Source of the DNA: Jidongwangia harbinensis
GTDB taxonomy: Bacteria; Actinomycetota; Actinomycetes; Mycobacteriales; Micromonosporaceae
Assembly (NCBI RefSeq): GCF_020216025.1
Contig: NZ_JAIWNC010000020.1
Span: 1 to 50,354 of the forward strand
Length of the DNA stretch: 50,354 nucleotides
Reading direction: 5' to 3'
The notes under the pieces are model-generated. The model searched no databases and was not told where the DNA came from. It was given only the letters and a program-made list of their open reading frames with translations. This document shows positions 28,161 to 35,816 of the stretch, one piece after another (position 1 is the stretch's first letter; each line of letters starts with the position of its first letter). A program made the translations under genes and the position numbers.

Positions 28161-29191
28161 GTCGTGCCTTTCCGCCACTGCAACGACAACAACCAGGCCA
28201 GGTACGCCCCGCCCACCGCGCCGGTCACCACGCCGACCGGCAGCTGGGCCGGCGCCAGCAGCCACTGCGCCAGCAGGTCGCTCAGCACCAGCAGCACCGC
28301 ACCGGTGAGCGCCGACGGCAGCAGTTGCAGCCCGGCCGCGCCGGTGAGCCGGCGGGCGATCTGCGGCGCGGACAGCGCCACGAACGCGACCGGGCCGGTG
28401 GCCGCGGTCGCCACCGCGCAGACCGCCACGGCCAGGCCGACGAGCGCCATCCGGGACCACCGCACGGGTACGCCGAGCGCCCGCGCCACGTCGTCGCCCA
28501 TCTCCAGCATCCGCAGCCGCCGGCCGAGCAGCAGCAGCGGCACCGCCAGCACGAGCAGCGCCAGGCCGAGCAGGCGCGCGTACTCCCAGGTGCGCCCGTT
28601 CAGCGTGCCGACCAGCCACACCGTGGCGGCGGTCGCCTCCTCCAGGCGGGCGCGGCTGATCAGGTAGCTGTTGACCGCCACCAGCATGGCCGCGATGCCG
28701 ATGCCGACCAGCACGATCCGGCGGATCCCGCCGCCGCCGAGCGCGGCCAGCCCGTACACGACGATCGCGGTCAGCACCCCGCCCGCGATCGCGCTTCCGG
28801 CCGCCACGCCGGGACCGGCGCCGAACACCAGGATGGCCAGCACCGCCCCGGAGGCCGAGCCGGTGGTGAAGCCGATGATGTCCGGGCTGCCCAGCGGATT
28901 GCGCGACAGGCTCTGGAAGACCGCGCCGGAGAGGCCGAACGCGGCACCGGCCAGCAGGCCCACACTGATCCGCGGCAGCCGCAGGTCCAGCAGCAGGAAC
29001 CGGTCGGCGCGCCGGCCGCCGCCGGTGAGGATCTCGGCGATGTCGGCGGGCGGAAGGCGTACCCCGACGCCGACCACCGCGACCCCCGCGGCGAGCATCG
29101 CCACCACGACCAGGGCCGCGGCCACGCCGACGGTACGCAGGTCCAGGCGCAGCGCCACGCCGGGCGCCCGCAGCGGTATCCGGCGCCTCAC
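28157..29191 (-). CDS. Siderophore ABC importer permease 2 (FecCD family)
   Basis: This 344-residue membrane protein has about nine to ten TM helices. FecCD motifs are clear: DLRLPRISVGLLAGAAFGLS, FQSLSRNPLGSPDIIGFTTG, and GPVAFVALSAPQIARRLTG, the ATPase-contact region. It pairs with the neighbouring permease to form the heterodimeric channel. GTG 29191 overlaps the upstream stop as GTGA. It is co-translated with the ATPase gene. Confidence 0.92.
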   Translation of the reverse strand: MRRRIPLRAPGVALRLDLRTVGVAAALVVVAMLAAGVAVVGVGVRLPPADIAEILTGGGRRADRFLLLDLRLPRISVGLLAGAAFGLSGAVFQSLSRNPLGSPDIIGFTTGSASGAVLAILVFGAGPGVAAGSAIAGGVLTAIVVYGLAALGGGGIRRIVLVGIGIAAMLVAVNSYLISRARLEEATAATVWLVGTLNGRTWEYARLLGLALLVLAVPLLLLGRRLRMLEMGDDVARALGVPVRWSRMALVGLAVAVCAVATAATGPVAFVALSAPQIARRLTGAAGLQLLPSALTGAVLLVLSDLLAQWLLAPAQLPVGVVTGAVGGAYLAWLLSLQWRKGTT

Positions 29192-30258
29192 AGCGGCACG
29201 ATCCGGCGGCGCAGGATCACGGCCAGGAACACCGGCGCCCCGAGCACCGCCGTGACCAGGCTGACCTGCAGTTCGCCCGGCCGGGCCAGGACCCGGCCGA
29301 GGACGTCGGCGATCAGCAGCAGCGTCGGGGCGAGGATCACCGAGTACGGCAGCAGCCAGCGCTGGTCCGGCCCGACCAGGGCCCGCGCGATGTGCGGCAC
29401 GGCCAGCCCGACGAACGCGATCGGTCCCGCCGCCGCGGTCGCCGCCCCGCACAGCAGCGTGATCGAGACCGCGCTCAGCACCCGGGTGCGGTTGAGGTTC
29501 GCGCCCAGCGCCCGGGCGGCGTCCTCACCCAGCGCGATGACGTTCAGCGACGGGCCGAGGGCCAGCGCGAGCAGCATGCCGGCCACGATGAACGGCGCGA
29601 CCCCGGCCACCACGTCGAGGTCCCGGCCGGCCAGCGAGCCGACCGTCCACAACCGGTAGCGGTCGAACGTGGTGGAGTCGAGCAGCACCACCGCGTTCGT
29701 CACGGCCAGCAGCGCGGCGCCGACGGCCGCGCCGGCCAGGGCCAGCCGCTCCGGCGACGCACCGGAGCGGCCCCGCGAGCCGAGCAGGTACACCAGGACG
29801 AAGGCGCCCGCCGCACCGGCGAACGCGAACCAGATGTAGCCGGTGAGCGTGCCCACCCCGAGCACCCGGATGGCCATCACCACGGCCACCGAGGCGCCCG
29901 CGTCGATGCCGAGGATGCCCGGGTCGGCGAGCGGGTTGCGGGTCAGCGCCTGCATCAGCGCGCCGGCCACGCCCAGCGCCACGCCCACGGCGAGGCCGAG
30001 CAGCGTACGCGGGAGGCGCAGGTCCCGGATGATCGTGAAATCCTCGGCACGGGCCGGATCGGTCACCTGGCCGTCCAGCGCATCGAGCACCGTACCCAGC
30101 GGAATCGACTTGGTCCCGATCGCGATGCTCAGCGCGGTGACCGCGGCCAGCGCGGCCACCGCGACTCCCAGGCCGAGGCCGCGCGTGGTCAGCCCGCCGC
30201 GGGCGCGGACCCGCGCCTCGGCGGGGGCGTACCCGGCGCGCTCGGCCGCGGTGGTCAC
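29188..30258 (-). CDS. Siderophore ABC importer permease 1 (FecCD family)
   Basis: This 356-residue permease is paralogous to the next gene, with DLRLPRTLLGLAVGVALGVA, MQALTRNPLADPGILGIDAG and GPIAFVGLAVPHIARALVG. Its ~35-residue hydrophilic N-terminus comes before the first TM helix. GTG 30258 overlaps the binding-protein stop as GTGA. Together the two permeases and ATPase are expected to take a ferric siderophore from the lipoprotein encoded upstream. Confidence 0.92.
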   Translation of the reverse strand: MTTAAERAGYAPAEARVRARGGLTTRGLGLGVAVAALAAVTALSIAIGTKSIPLGTVLDALDGQVTDPARAEDFTIIRDLRLPRTLLGLAVGVALGVAGALMQALTRNPLADPGILGIDAGASVAVVMAIRVLGVGTLTGYIWFAFAGAAGAFVLVYLLGSRGRSGASPERLALAGAAVGAALLAVTNAVVLLDSTTFDRYRLWTVGSLAGRDLDVVAGVAPFIVAGMLLALALGPSLNVIALGEDAARALGANLNRTRVLSAVSITLLCGAATAAAGPIAFVGLAVPHIARALVGPDQRWLLPYSVILAPTLLLIADVLGRVLARPGELQVSLVTAVLGAPVFLAVILRRRIVPL

Positions 30259-31262
30259 GCCAGGGCGTCCTTGACCAGCGGGACGAACTTCTCGATGGTG
30301 TACGGCGTGCTCAGCACGGAGTTCGTGGAGAACGCGTTGACCAGGTCGGCGTCGTCGATGATGAGCAGCCGGCCGGCCTTGGCGGACGGGATGCTGTTCA
30401 GCACCGCGTCCTTGCGCAGCTCCGCACCCGCGCCGATGCCGAAGACCACGGTGAGATCGGCGTCGAGCAGGCTGACCCGCTCCTTGGAGATCTCGGCGTA
30501 GAACGAGGCGGGCTTCAGGGCCTCGATCTGCGGCGAGTTGGTGAAGCCGAGCGCCTCCATGAACTGGACCCGGCCGTCGCCCCGGGTGTACGCGCCGTAC
30601 TGGCCGCCGAACGCCGCCGCCACGCAGACCTTCTTGCCGGCGAAACCGGGGTTGGCCGCCTTCGCGTCGGCGAGCGCCTTGTCGTTCGCGGCCACCAGCT
30701 TCTCGCCCTCCGCGCGCCGACCCAGCGCCTCGGCGATCAGGATCGTCTGGTCCTTCAGCGTGGTGCCGTACGGCTGGGTGCCGGCCGGACCGGACAGCGT
30801 GGGCGCCAGCTTCTCCAGCTGCTCCCAGGTCTCCTTCTTGTTGTCCGACTTGGCGAGCGTGACCAGATCCGGCCGCAGCCCCGCGACCGCGTCGAAGTTG
30901 ATCTCCGGGCCCTTGAGCACCTGCGGCTTCGCCCCGTTCAGGCGGTCCTTCGCCCACGGGCCGACGCCCTCCGGCCACGCCTGGAACCAGTCCAGCACCC
31001 CGACCGGCACGACGCCGAGGGCGAGCAGCGCGTCCGCGTCCGCCCAGCCGAGCGAGACGACCCGTTCCGGCGTGGCCTCCACCGTGGTCGTACCGAACTG
31101 GTGGGTGACCGTGGCGGGGAAACCGCCGGCGGCGGGTCCGGACGAGGTGCCGCCCGCCGGGCTGTCGCTGTTCTCGTCGCCGCAGGCGGCGAGCAGGCCG
31201 GCGGCCGCGGCGCCGACCGCGCCGAAGAGCAGGCCACGGCGGGTGAGGGGACTGCCGGTCAT
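30255..31262 (-). CDS. Siderophore-binding lipoprotein (FecB/FepB/FhuD type)
   Basis: This 335-residue protein has a twin-arginine-like signal (LTRRGLLFGAVG) ending in a lipobox LLAAC (Cys27), so it is anchored outside the membrane. The class III binding-protein fold follows: PERVVSLGWADADALLALGVVPVG, then INFDAVAGLRPDLV. ATG 31262 has AGGAG seven bases upstream. It is the first gene of the importer operon, preceded by a DtxR/IdeR-like box. The ligand cannot be predicted from sequence. Confidence 0.92.
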   Translation of the reverse strand: MTGSPLTRRGLLFGAVGAAAAGLLAACGDENSDSPAGGTSSGPAAGGFPATVTHQFGTTTVEATPERVVSLGWADADALLALGVVPVGVLDWFQAWPEGVGPWAKDRLNGAKPQVLKGPEINFDAVAGLRPDLVTLAKSDNKKETWEQLEKLAPTLSGPAGTQPYGTTLKDQTILIAEALGRRAEGEKLVAANDKALADAKAANPGFAGKKVCVAAAFGGQYGAYTRGDGRVQFMEALGFTNSPQIEALKPASFYAEISKERVSLLDADLTVVFGIGAGAELRKDAVLNSIPSAKAGRLLIIDDADLVNAFSTNSVLSTPYTIEKFVPLVKDALA

Positions 31263-31283
31263 CGTGAACTCCTGATCATGAGG

Positions 31284-31302
31284 TTAGGTATGCCTCACCT
31301 TA
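31284..31302 (-). promoter_or_regulatory. DtxR/IdeR-type iron box
   Basis: On the minus strand the 19 bases read TAAGGTGAGGCATACCTAA, matching 15 of 19 positions of the IdeR/DtxR consensus TTAGGTTAGGCTAACCTAA. It lies 22 bp upstream of the binding-lipoprotein ATG, so Fe2+-bound repressor would block the importer operon when iron is plentiful. Confidence 0.85.
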
Positions 31303-31464
31303 GCGGCGTTTCCGGATCATGAAAATGCGGGTCGCCGCAGGTGACGTGGCTTACCCGTCCGCGACGACGCATCGGCTCACCGCACCGAACCGCCCCCGCC
31401 CGACCATGTCGCGCACTCGCATATGCGCGAAAGGGGCAGGAGCCTCTCGAATCAGGATCTCCCC

Positions 31465-32007
31465 ATCCTGGGCTCGCGGCACGGCTGCTGGCGATGCAGG
31501 CCCGCGGCCAGGCCATCGACGGCGACCACGACCGCTGCATCGAGCAGCTTCCGGAATGCCGAGCGGACGCTGGCCACGCAGCCGTCCATTGTGGCCTCGC
31601 CGTGGGCCAGTGTCTTCGACGAGGCATCGCTGGCAGCCGAAGCAGCACGGTGCTTCGGACGACTCGGCCAGCTTGATGCCGCACGCCGCCAGGCGGCACG
31701 GATTCTTGAGCTTCGACCGCCGGAGCGTGTTCGCAGCAGGGCCTTCGCCCAGGTGATGCTGGTCTCGAGCCTGATCTCCCAAGGTCGCGTCGACGAGGCC
31801 TGTGCCATCGCCCACGAGGTACTGGGCCAGACCCGGGCGCTCGGCTCCGTACTCGTGGCGAAGCAGTTGGAAGATCTCGGCCACCTTTTCGCGCCGTTCA
31901 AGCGGAACCCCGACATCGCAGCGTTCATCGAGTTCCTGCAGGACGAACTGCGTGAACGCCTGCTGTCGCCGGTCGGGACCGATCGATCCGGCACGGGAGC
32001 CTCGTGA
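31465..32007 (+). pseudogene. Truncated, frameshifted XRE/TPR-type regulator relic
   Basis: Two frames together spell the C-terminal TPR-like part of a common actinomycete helix-turn-helix regulator. GLAARLLAMQARGQAIDGDHDRCIEQL is in the first frame. After a shift near 31551, the second frame gives NAERTLA, then SPWASVFDEASLAAEAARCF and ILELRPPERVRSRAFAQ. The helix-turn-helix half (about 250 residues in intact relatives) is missing; upstream is the importer promoter. The stop at 32005-32007 overlaps the next relic's GTG, so the pair was once a coupled operon. Confidence 0.7.
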
Positions 32008-32245
32008 CCTCCGACCGGCCGCTCCATCAACGCGACCCCGAGGCTTGGCAGGCCCATCTGGCCGAGGGGAACCGCACGCAGCCTCGAAACGGGTGAGTGC
32101 GGACGTCCTCTTCCGGGACGAGGCTGAGCGCATCCTGCTGGTCGACCCGCGCTACAAGCCGGATGGGGATCTGCCCGGCGGCATGGCCGAGGCCAACGAG
32201 CCGCCGCTGGACGCGGCGCGGCGCGGCGCGAAAACCGCTGTGCCG
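32004..32245 (+). pseudogene. Truncated, frameshifted Nudix hydrolase relic
   Basis: From GTG 32004 one frame reads TSDRPLHQRDPEAWQAHLAEGN and stops at 32096. The overlapping frame continues KRVSADVLFRDEAERILLVD and YKPDGDLPGGMAEANEPP, which is the start of a Nudix domain. The Nudix box (GGx5Ex7REUxEExGU) breaks off after LDAARRGAK. At least one frameshift (near 32080) and loss of the C-terminal half make it non-functional. Confidence 0.7.
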
Positions 32246-32273
32246 GACGGGCAATCCGGACGATCATGGATGG

Positions 32274-33419
32274 ATGCGTACCCCCCATCAGTCCGTCGAC
32301 CGGCTCGGCAGCCGCCCCGTGGAGGCGGCCGTCGCGCCGGCCGCCCCCGCCGCCCTGCCGCTGTCCGCCGCCGTCGACGACGGCGATCGGCTGGTGGACG
32401 TCATCGACCTGCTCGCGCTGGACGCGTTCGTCACCGGCCGGGAACCGTTCGGCCGCACCGCTTATCTGGACAACGTCCGCGCCGACGCGCCACTCACCAC
32501 CGACGACGCCCGGGTGGTCCGGGACGCCGTCGAGGAGGACGGGCACGGCCGCCTCGCCGTCGGCGACGGCTGGACCCTGCACGTCACCCGCTGGCGGCAG
32601 AGCCGGCGCGCCCGCGTCACGGTGACCGCGACCACCGCCGAACTCGCCGAGTCGGTGCTCGCCACCGCCACCGCCGGCGCGGTCGAGGAGCCGGAACCGG
32701 CCTCGGACAGCGTGCCGATCGGCTTCTGGCACTACGGTCCGCATGGGCCGCGCCGGGTGTCCCGCGAGATCGACGCCGCGCCGTGGGACCGGATCCGCGG
32801 CAACTACGCCGAACCGGTGGCACAGACGCTGGAACGCCTGATGACCCTGGACGGCACCGCGGTCAACGGCCGCCTGCTGCTGCTGCACGGCGAACCGGGC
32901 ACCGGCAAGACCACGGCGCTGCGGGCACTGGCCCAGCAGTGGCGTGCCTGGTGCCAGGTGGACTGCGTCCTCGATCCGGAGCGGTTGTTCGCCGACCCGG
33001 CGTACCTGATGGGGGTCGCCCTGGGTGGTGGCGACGACGACGAGCCGAAGTGGCGGCTGCTGCTGCTCGAGGACTGCGACGAGCTGATCAGCGGGTCCGC
33101 GAAGGCGAGCGCCGGGCAGGCCCTGTCCCGGCTGCTCAATCTCACCGACGGGCTGCTCGGCCAGGGTCGCCACGCGCTCATCGCGATCACCACGAACGAG
33201 GATCTGACGTCGCTGCACCCCGCGGTGGTCCGGCCGGGACGCTGCCTGGCGAGCATCGCGGTGGGGCGTCTGCCGTACGCGCAGGCGGCGCGGTGGCTGG
33301 GCACGCCGGCCGGGATCGGCCCCGACGGCGCGACGCTGGCGGAGCTGTACGCGCTCAGGACCGGCGCACAGCCGGTGACGGTGCCCGAAACCGCTTCCGC
33401 CACCGGCATGTACCTGTAG
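32274..33419 (+). CDS. AAA+ ATPase with DUF5925 N-terminal domain
   Basis: This 381-residue protein has an N-terminal DUF5925-like region (about 35-190) and an AAA+ core. The core has Walker A GEPGTGKT (206-213), Walker B RLLLLEDCDEL (261-271), a sensor-1-like IAITTNED, and an Arg finger region HPAVVRPGRC. The organisation resembles Cdc48/BCS1-like classic AAA proteins; the client is unknown. ATG 32274 is preferred among three closely spaced ATGs (32266, 32270, 32274) because only this frame is open. It follows the Nudix relic by about 30 bp and may have been trapped downstream when that locus decayed. Confidence 0.8.
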   Translation: MRTPHQSVDRLGSRPVEAAVAPAAPAALPLSAAVDDGDRLVDVIDLLALDAFVTGREPFGRTAYLDNVRADAPLTTDDARVVRDAVEEDGHGRLAVGDGWTLHVTRWRQSRRARVTVTATTAELAESVLATATAGAVEEPEPASDSVPIGFWHYGPHGPRRVSREIDAAPWDRIRGNYAEPVAQTLERLMTLDGTAVNGRLLLLHGEPGTGKTTALRALAQQWRAWCQVDCVLDPERLFADPAYLMGVALGGGDDDEPKWRLLLLEDCDELISGSAKASAGQALSRLLNLTDGLLGQGRHALIAITTNEDLTSLHPAVVRPGRCLASIAVGRLPYAQAARWLGTPAGIGPDGATLAELYALRTGAQPVTVPETASATGMYL

Positions 33420-33427
33420 CGCCGGCC

Positions 33428-33490
33428 GGCCTGCGCCCGGCGTCGGTCCGCCTGCGCTCGGCGTCGGTCGGCCCGCGCTCGCCGGCGTCA
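33428..33490. repeat. 21-bp tandem repeat, three copies
   Basis: Three imperfect 21-bp units (33428-33448, 33449-33469, 33470-33490), with a core like CTGCGCTCGGCGTCGGTC, lie just after the AAA+ gene stop. No gene is seen in 33420-34052, which otherwise holds the second 61-bp array and a hairpin. Confidence 0.75.
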
Positions 33491-33611
33491 GCGGGCTGCC
33501 AGGTCGGCCAGGACGCCGAGTTGGCGGACAAATCGGTCAGCGTGCGCGCTATGGCGACCCGGTTCCACCGCACAGCGGGTTTCTGTCGCAGGCGGCAATG
33601 GGCCGCAACCA

Positions 33612-33875
33612 GCCGCGTGGAACTCCGGCGACAACCACACCCGTGCTCCCCACGCCCGACCGCCGCTGGCCGGCCGTGCGGAATTGCGGCACACAGCGCA
33701 CCCAGTCTCCCCACGCCCGGCACCACCCACCGCGCCGTGCGGAATTGCGGCACACAGCGCACCCAGTCTCCCCACACCTGACACCACCCACCCCGCCGTG
33801 CGGAATTGCGGCACACAGCGCACCCAGCCTCCCCACACCCGACACCACCCGCCCCCGCCGCGCGGAACTCACAGA
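33612..33875. repeat. 61-bp tandem repeat array 2
   Basis: Units begin at 33612, 33673, 33734, 33795 and 33856/7. The three middle units are nearly identical, with the core GCCGTGCGGAATTGCGGCAC followed by a CA/CC-rich stretch; the first and last are degenerate. Period 61 bp, as in array 1. The array is non-coding: all three forward frames give repetitive Pro/His/Arg-rich peptides. Confidence 0.9.
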
Positions 33876-34006
33876 ACGCAACTGAACGCCCACCCGCCGC
33901 CGCACAGGCCGAACCTGCCGCGGAGCGCCACACAAGCCCCGCGGAAACGCAGATCGGGACGGCGCGTTACGTCCGCCGGAATGCGCAATCCCGTACCGAA
34001 CGGAAT

Positions 34007-34037
34007 GAGCCCGCCACCCGGAGAAGGTAGCGGGCTC
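34007..34037. terminator. Hairpin downstream of the DUF1540 gene
   Basis: GAGCCCGC (34007-34014) and GCGGGCTC (34030-34037) form an 8-bp stem with a 15-base loop. CATTTTA follows on the plus strand. It begins 15 bp past the minus-strand DUF1540 stop and may terminate in either direction. Confidence 0.6.
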
Positions 34038-34041
34038 CATT

Positions 34042-34060
34042 TTAGGTAAGGCTTACTTTG
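34042..34060. promoter_or_regulatory. Iron-box-like site overlapping the DUF1540 stop codon
   Basis: TTAGGTAAGGCTTACTTTG matches 14 of 19 positions of the IdeR/DtxR consensus. Its location at the 3' end of the gene is unusual for an operator, so it may be fortuitous, or serve a transcript not recognised here. Confidence 0.45.
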
Positions 34061-34343
34061 GCTGATAAGTCAGGCAGTCGGCGAGATCCGGCCCGGAACC
34101 GACACTGATCGCCGGCGCCCGGCATTCCAGGTCGCTGTTGTACATGCACTCCGACCGCTTGCACGCGCCGACCTGCGCCAGCACCTGCCCCATACCGCCC
34201 TTGACCTCGGATTCCACGTACGTGTCGCACTCCGAGTGGGCCCGCCCGATGGTGATCGCGAACGCGGTACAGCCGTCGTGGTTGTACCCACATTCGCTGA
34301 CTGTGCACTGCTGCACCCGCGGCATTTCCAGCATCTGCGTCAT
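34053..34343 (-). CDS. Cysteine-rich protein with two DUF1540 modules
   Basis: This 96-residue protein carries two copies of the DUF1540 pattern: CTVSECGYNHDGCTAFAITI...SECDTY and CKRSECMYNSDLECRAPAIS...ADCLTY. Each has four conserved Cys and the (Y/W)N aromatic motif, which suggests a small metal-binding domain. The family's function is unknown. ATG 34343 is preceded by GGAGG about eight bases upstream. It has an iron-box-like site about 100 bp upstream and another at its stop. It is divergent from the GH26-like gene. Confidence 0.85.
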   Translation of the reverse strand: MTQMLEMPRVQQCTVSECGYNHDGCTAFAITIGRAHSECDTYVESEVKGGMGQVLAQVGACKRSECMYNSDLECRAPAISVGSGPDLADCLTYQPK

Positions 34344-34442
34344 GGCGTGGACCTCCTATTGTCGTCGTCGACTCCGACCACGGTAAAGCATTTCCGGCTC
34401 AATCGCAGAACGCCGCAGCGACAATTTCCGGAGACCTTGAGG

Positions 34443-34461
34443 AAGGTAAGCCTTCCTTTAT
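34443..34461. promoter_or_regulatory. Iron-box-like site between DUF1540 and GH26-like genes
   Basis: GAAGGTAAGCCTTCCTTTA contains the inverted arms GGAAGG/CCTTCC and the AGGTAAG core shared with the site at 34042. It matches the iron-box consensus less well than the importer site. It lies 100 bp from the DUF1540 start and 91 bp from the GH26-like start. Confidence 0.5.
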
Positions 34462-34551
34462 CGGCGCGTGCGCGGCGGGTCGGGCACCGTCGGCCGGGGG
34501 CGGCTGGCACAGTGGGGGAACTGCCCGCCGCACCGAGGAAGGGTCCGCACG

Positions 34552-35670
34552 ATGGCCGACGCACCGAATCGGGGCCGGCGGATCGCCTGGTTCGCCGCGG
34601 CCGCCGCCGCGCTCCTGCTCGCGGGTCTGGGTGTGGTGGTCGCGCTGGACCCGGCGGAGCCGGATGCGCCGGTGGCCGGGACCGCGTCGACGCCGGGCGC
34701 CAGCCGGTCGGCCTCGTCCCCGCCGTCCCGCTCGGCCCGGGCGCTGATCGCCCGGCCCCGCACGGCCGGCGACTGGCCGGGGGCCAACGGCCTGTCCGGT
34801 GTCAACGGATACCCGATTCTGGACACCGCGAGCGTGACCTCGTTCTGCGCCGCCCGCGGGCGGCCGTGTCAGATCGCGCAGACCTACACGGACCGGACGT
34901 CGTACGAGTCGATGACCCGGGGCAGCGACTGGACGTTCGAGTTCTTCGACGACTTCCCGGGTGCGCTGGTCATCTCGCAGGGCCTGGCGCCGACCGGCGG
35001 CGAGGCGGAACTGCCGCGCTGCGCGGCCGGTGTGTACGACGAGCACTGGCGGGACTTCGGCCGCCTGATGGTGCGGCACGGGCGGGGCGATTCGGTGGTA
35101 CGCCTGGGCTGGGAGTTCAACGAGCGCACCATGCCGTGGCGGGCGGTCGACACGCGGGCGTACGTGGAGTGCTACCGCCGCGCCGCGGACCGCATCCGGG
35201 AGACGAACCCGGACGTCCTGCTGGACTGGACGATCAACGCGCACAGCTCGCCGGACGGGCTCTGCGGCGGCCGGAGCACGAACTGCTACCCCGGCGACGG
35301 GTACGTGGACATCATCGGGATCGACAACTACGACCACTACCCCTGGTCCCCCGACAAGGCCGCGTTCGACGCCACGGCGGCCCGGCCGGAGGGGCTGACC
35401 TGGCTGTTCGAGTTCGCCCGTACCCGGGGCAAGCCGTTCTCGGTGGGCGAGTGGGGTGTGGTGCCGACCGGCGACGCGGGCCGGGAGAATCCGCCGTTCG
35501 TGCGCTGGATGCACGAGTGGTTCGCGGCCCGGGCCCCGCATCTGGCGTACGAGGCGTACTTCGTCGACTGCGGCGCGGACAGCGTCCAGTCGAGCCTGTT
35601 CCGGACGGAGCCGGAGTGCGCCCGCAACAGTGGGTCGTCCGCGGCGTATCGGACCTTCTGGGGTTCCTAA
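34552..35670 (+). CDS. GH26-like secreted/membrane-anchored glycosidase
   Basis: This 372-residue protein has an N-terminal membrane anchor or signal (about 10-31) and a Ser/Pro-rich linker. A TIM-barrel domain follows with VVRLGWEFNERTMPW (acid/base E188) and KPFSVGEWGV (nucleophile E300), as in GH26-type beta-mannanase-like enzymes. Four or more Cys suggest disulfides outside the cell. ATG 34552 has GAGGAAGG upstream. It may be the same broad polysaccharide-degradation programme as the GH5 gene at 40619, but has no LacI-type operator. GH26 assignment is by the two motifs and spacing only. Confidence 0.75.
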   Translation: MADAPNRGRRIAWFAAAAAALLLAGLGVVVALDPAEPDAPVAGTASTPGASRSASSPPSRSARALIARPRTAGDWPGANGLSGVNGYPILDTASVTSFCAARGRPCQIAQTYTDRTSYESMTRGSDWTFEFFDDFPGALVISQGLAPTGGEAELPRCAAGVYDEHWRDFGRLMVRHGRGDSVVRLGWEFNERTMPWRAVDTRAYVECYRRAADRIRETNPDVLLDWTINAHSSPDGLCGGRSTNCYPGDGYVDIIGIDNYDHYPWSPDKAAFDATAARPEGLTWLFEFARTRGKPFSVGEWGVVPTGDAGRENPPFVRWMHEWFAARAPHLAYEAYFVDCGADSVQSSLFRTEPECARNSGSSAAYRTFWGS

Positions 35671-35816
35671 CCGGGTTGAATCCACTCAACTTCGTCACTC
35701 TGGGCAATTGCTGATAAACGCCAAGTTACGCTCCAGCGAGATGGCCCGGCGATGTTCCTCATCCGCGGGCCCACCCATCCCACAGACGGTTCCTGGTAAC
35801 CGTAGGAGGACCTCGC

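Noticed and set aside
33598..34049. Repetitive His/Pro/Arg reading frames over repeat array 2
   Set aside because: Open in several frames at once and made of the repeat translation only.
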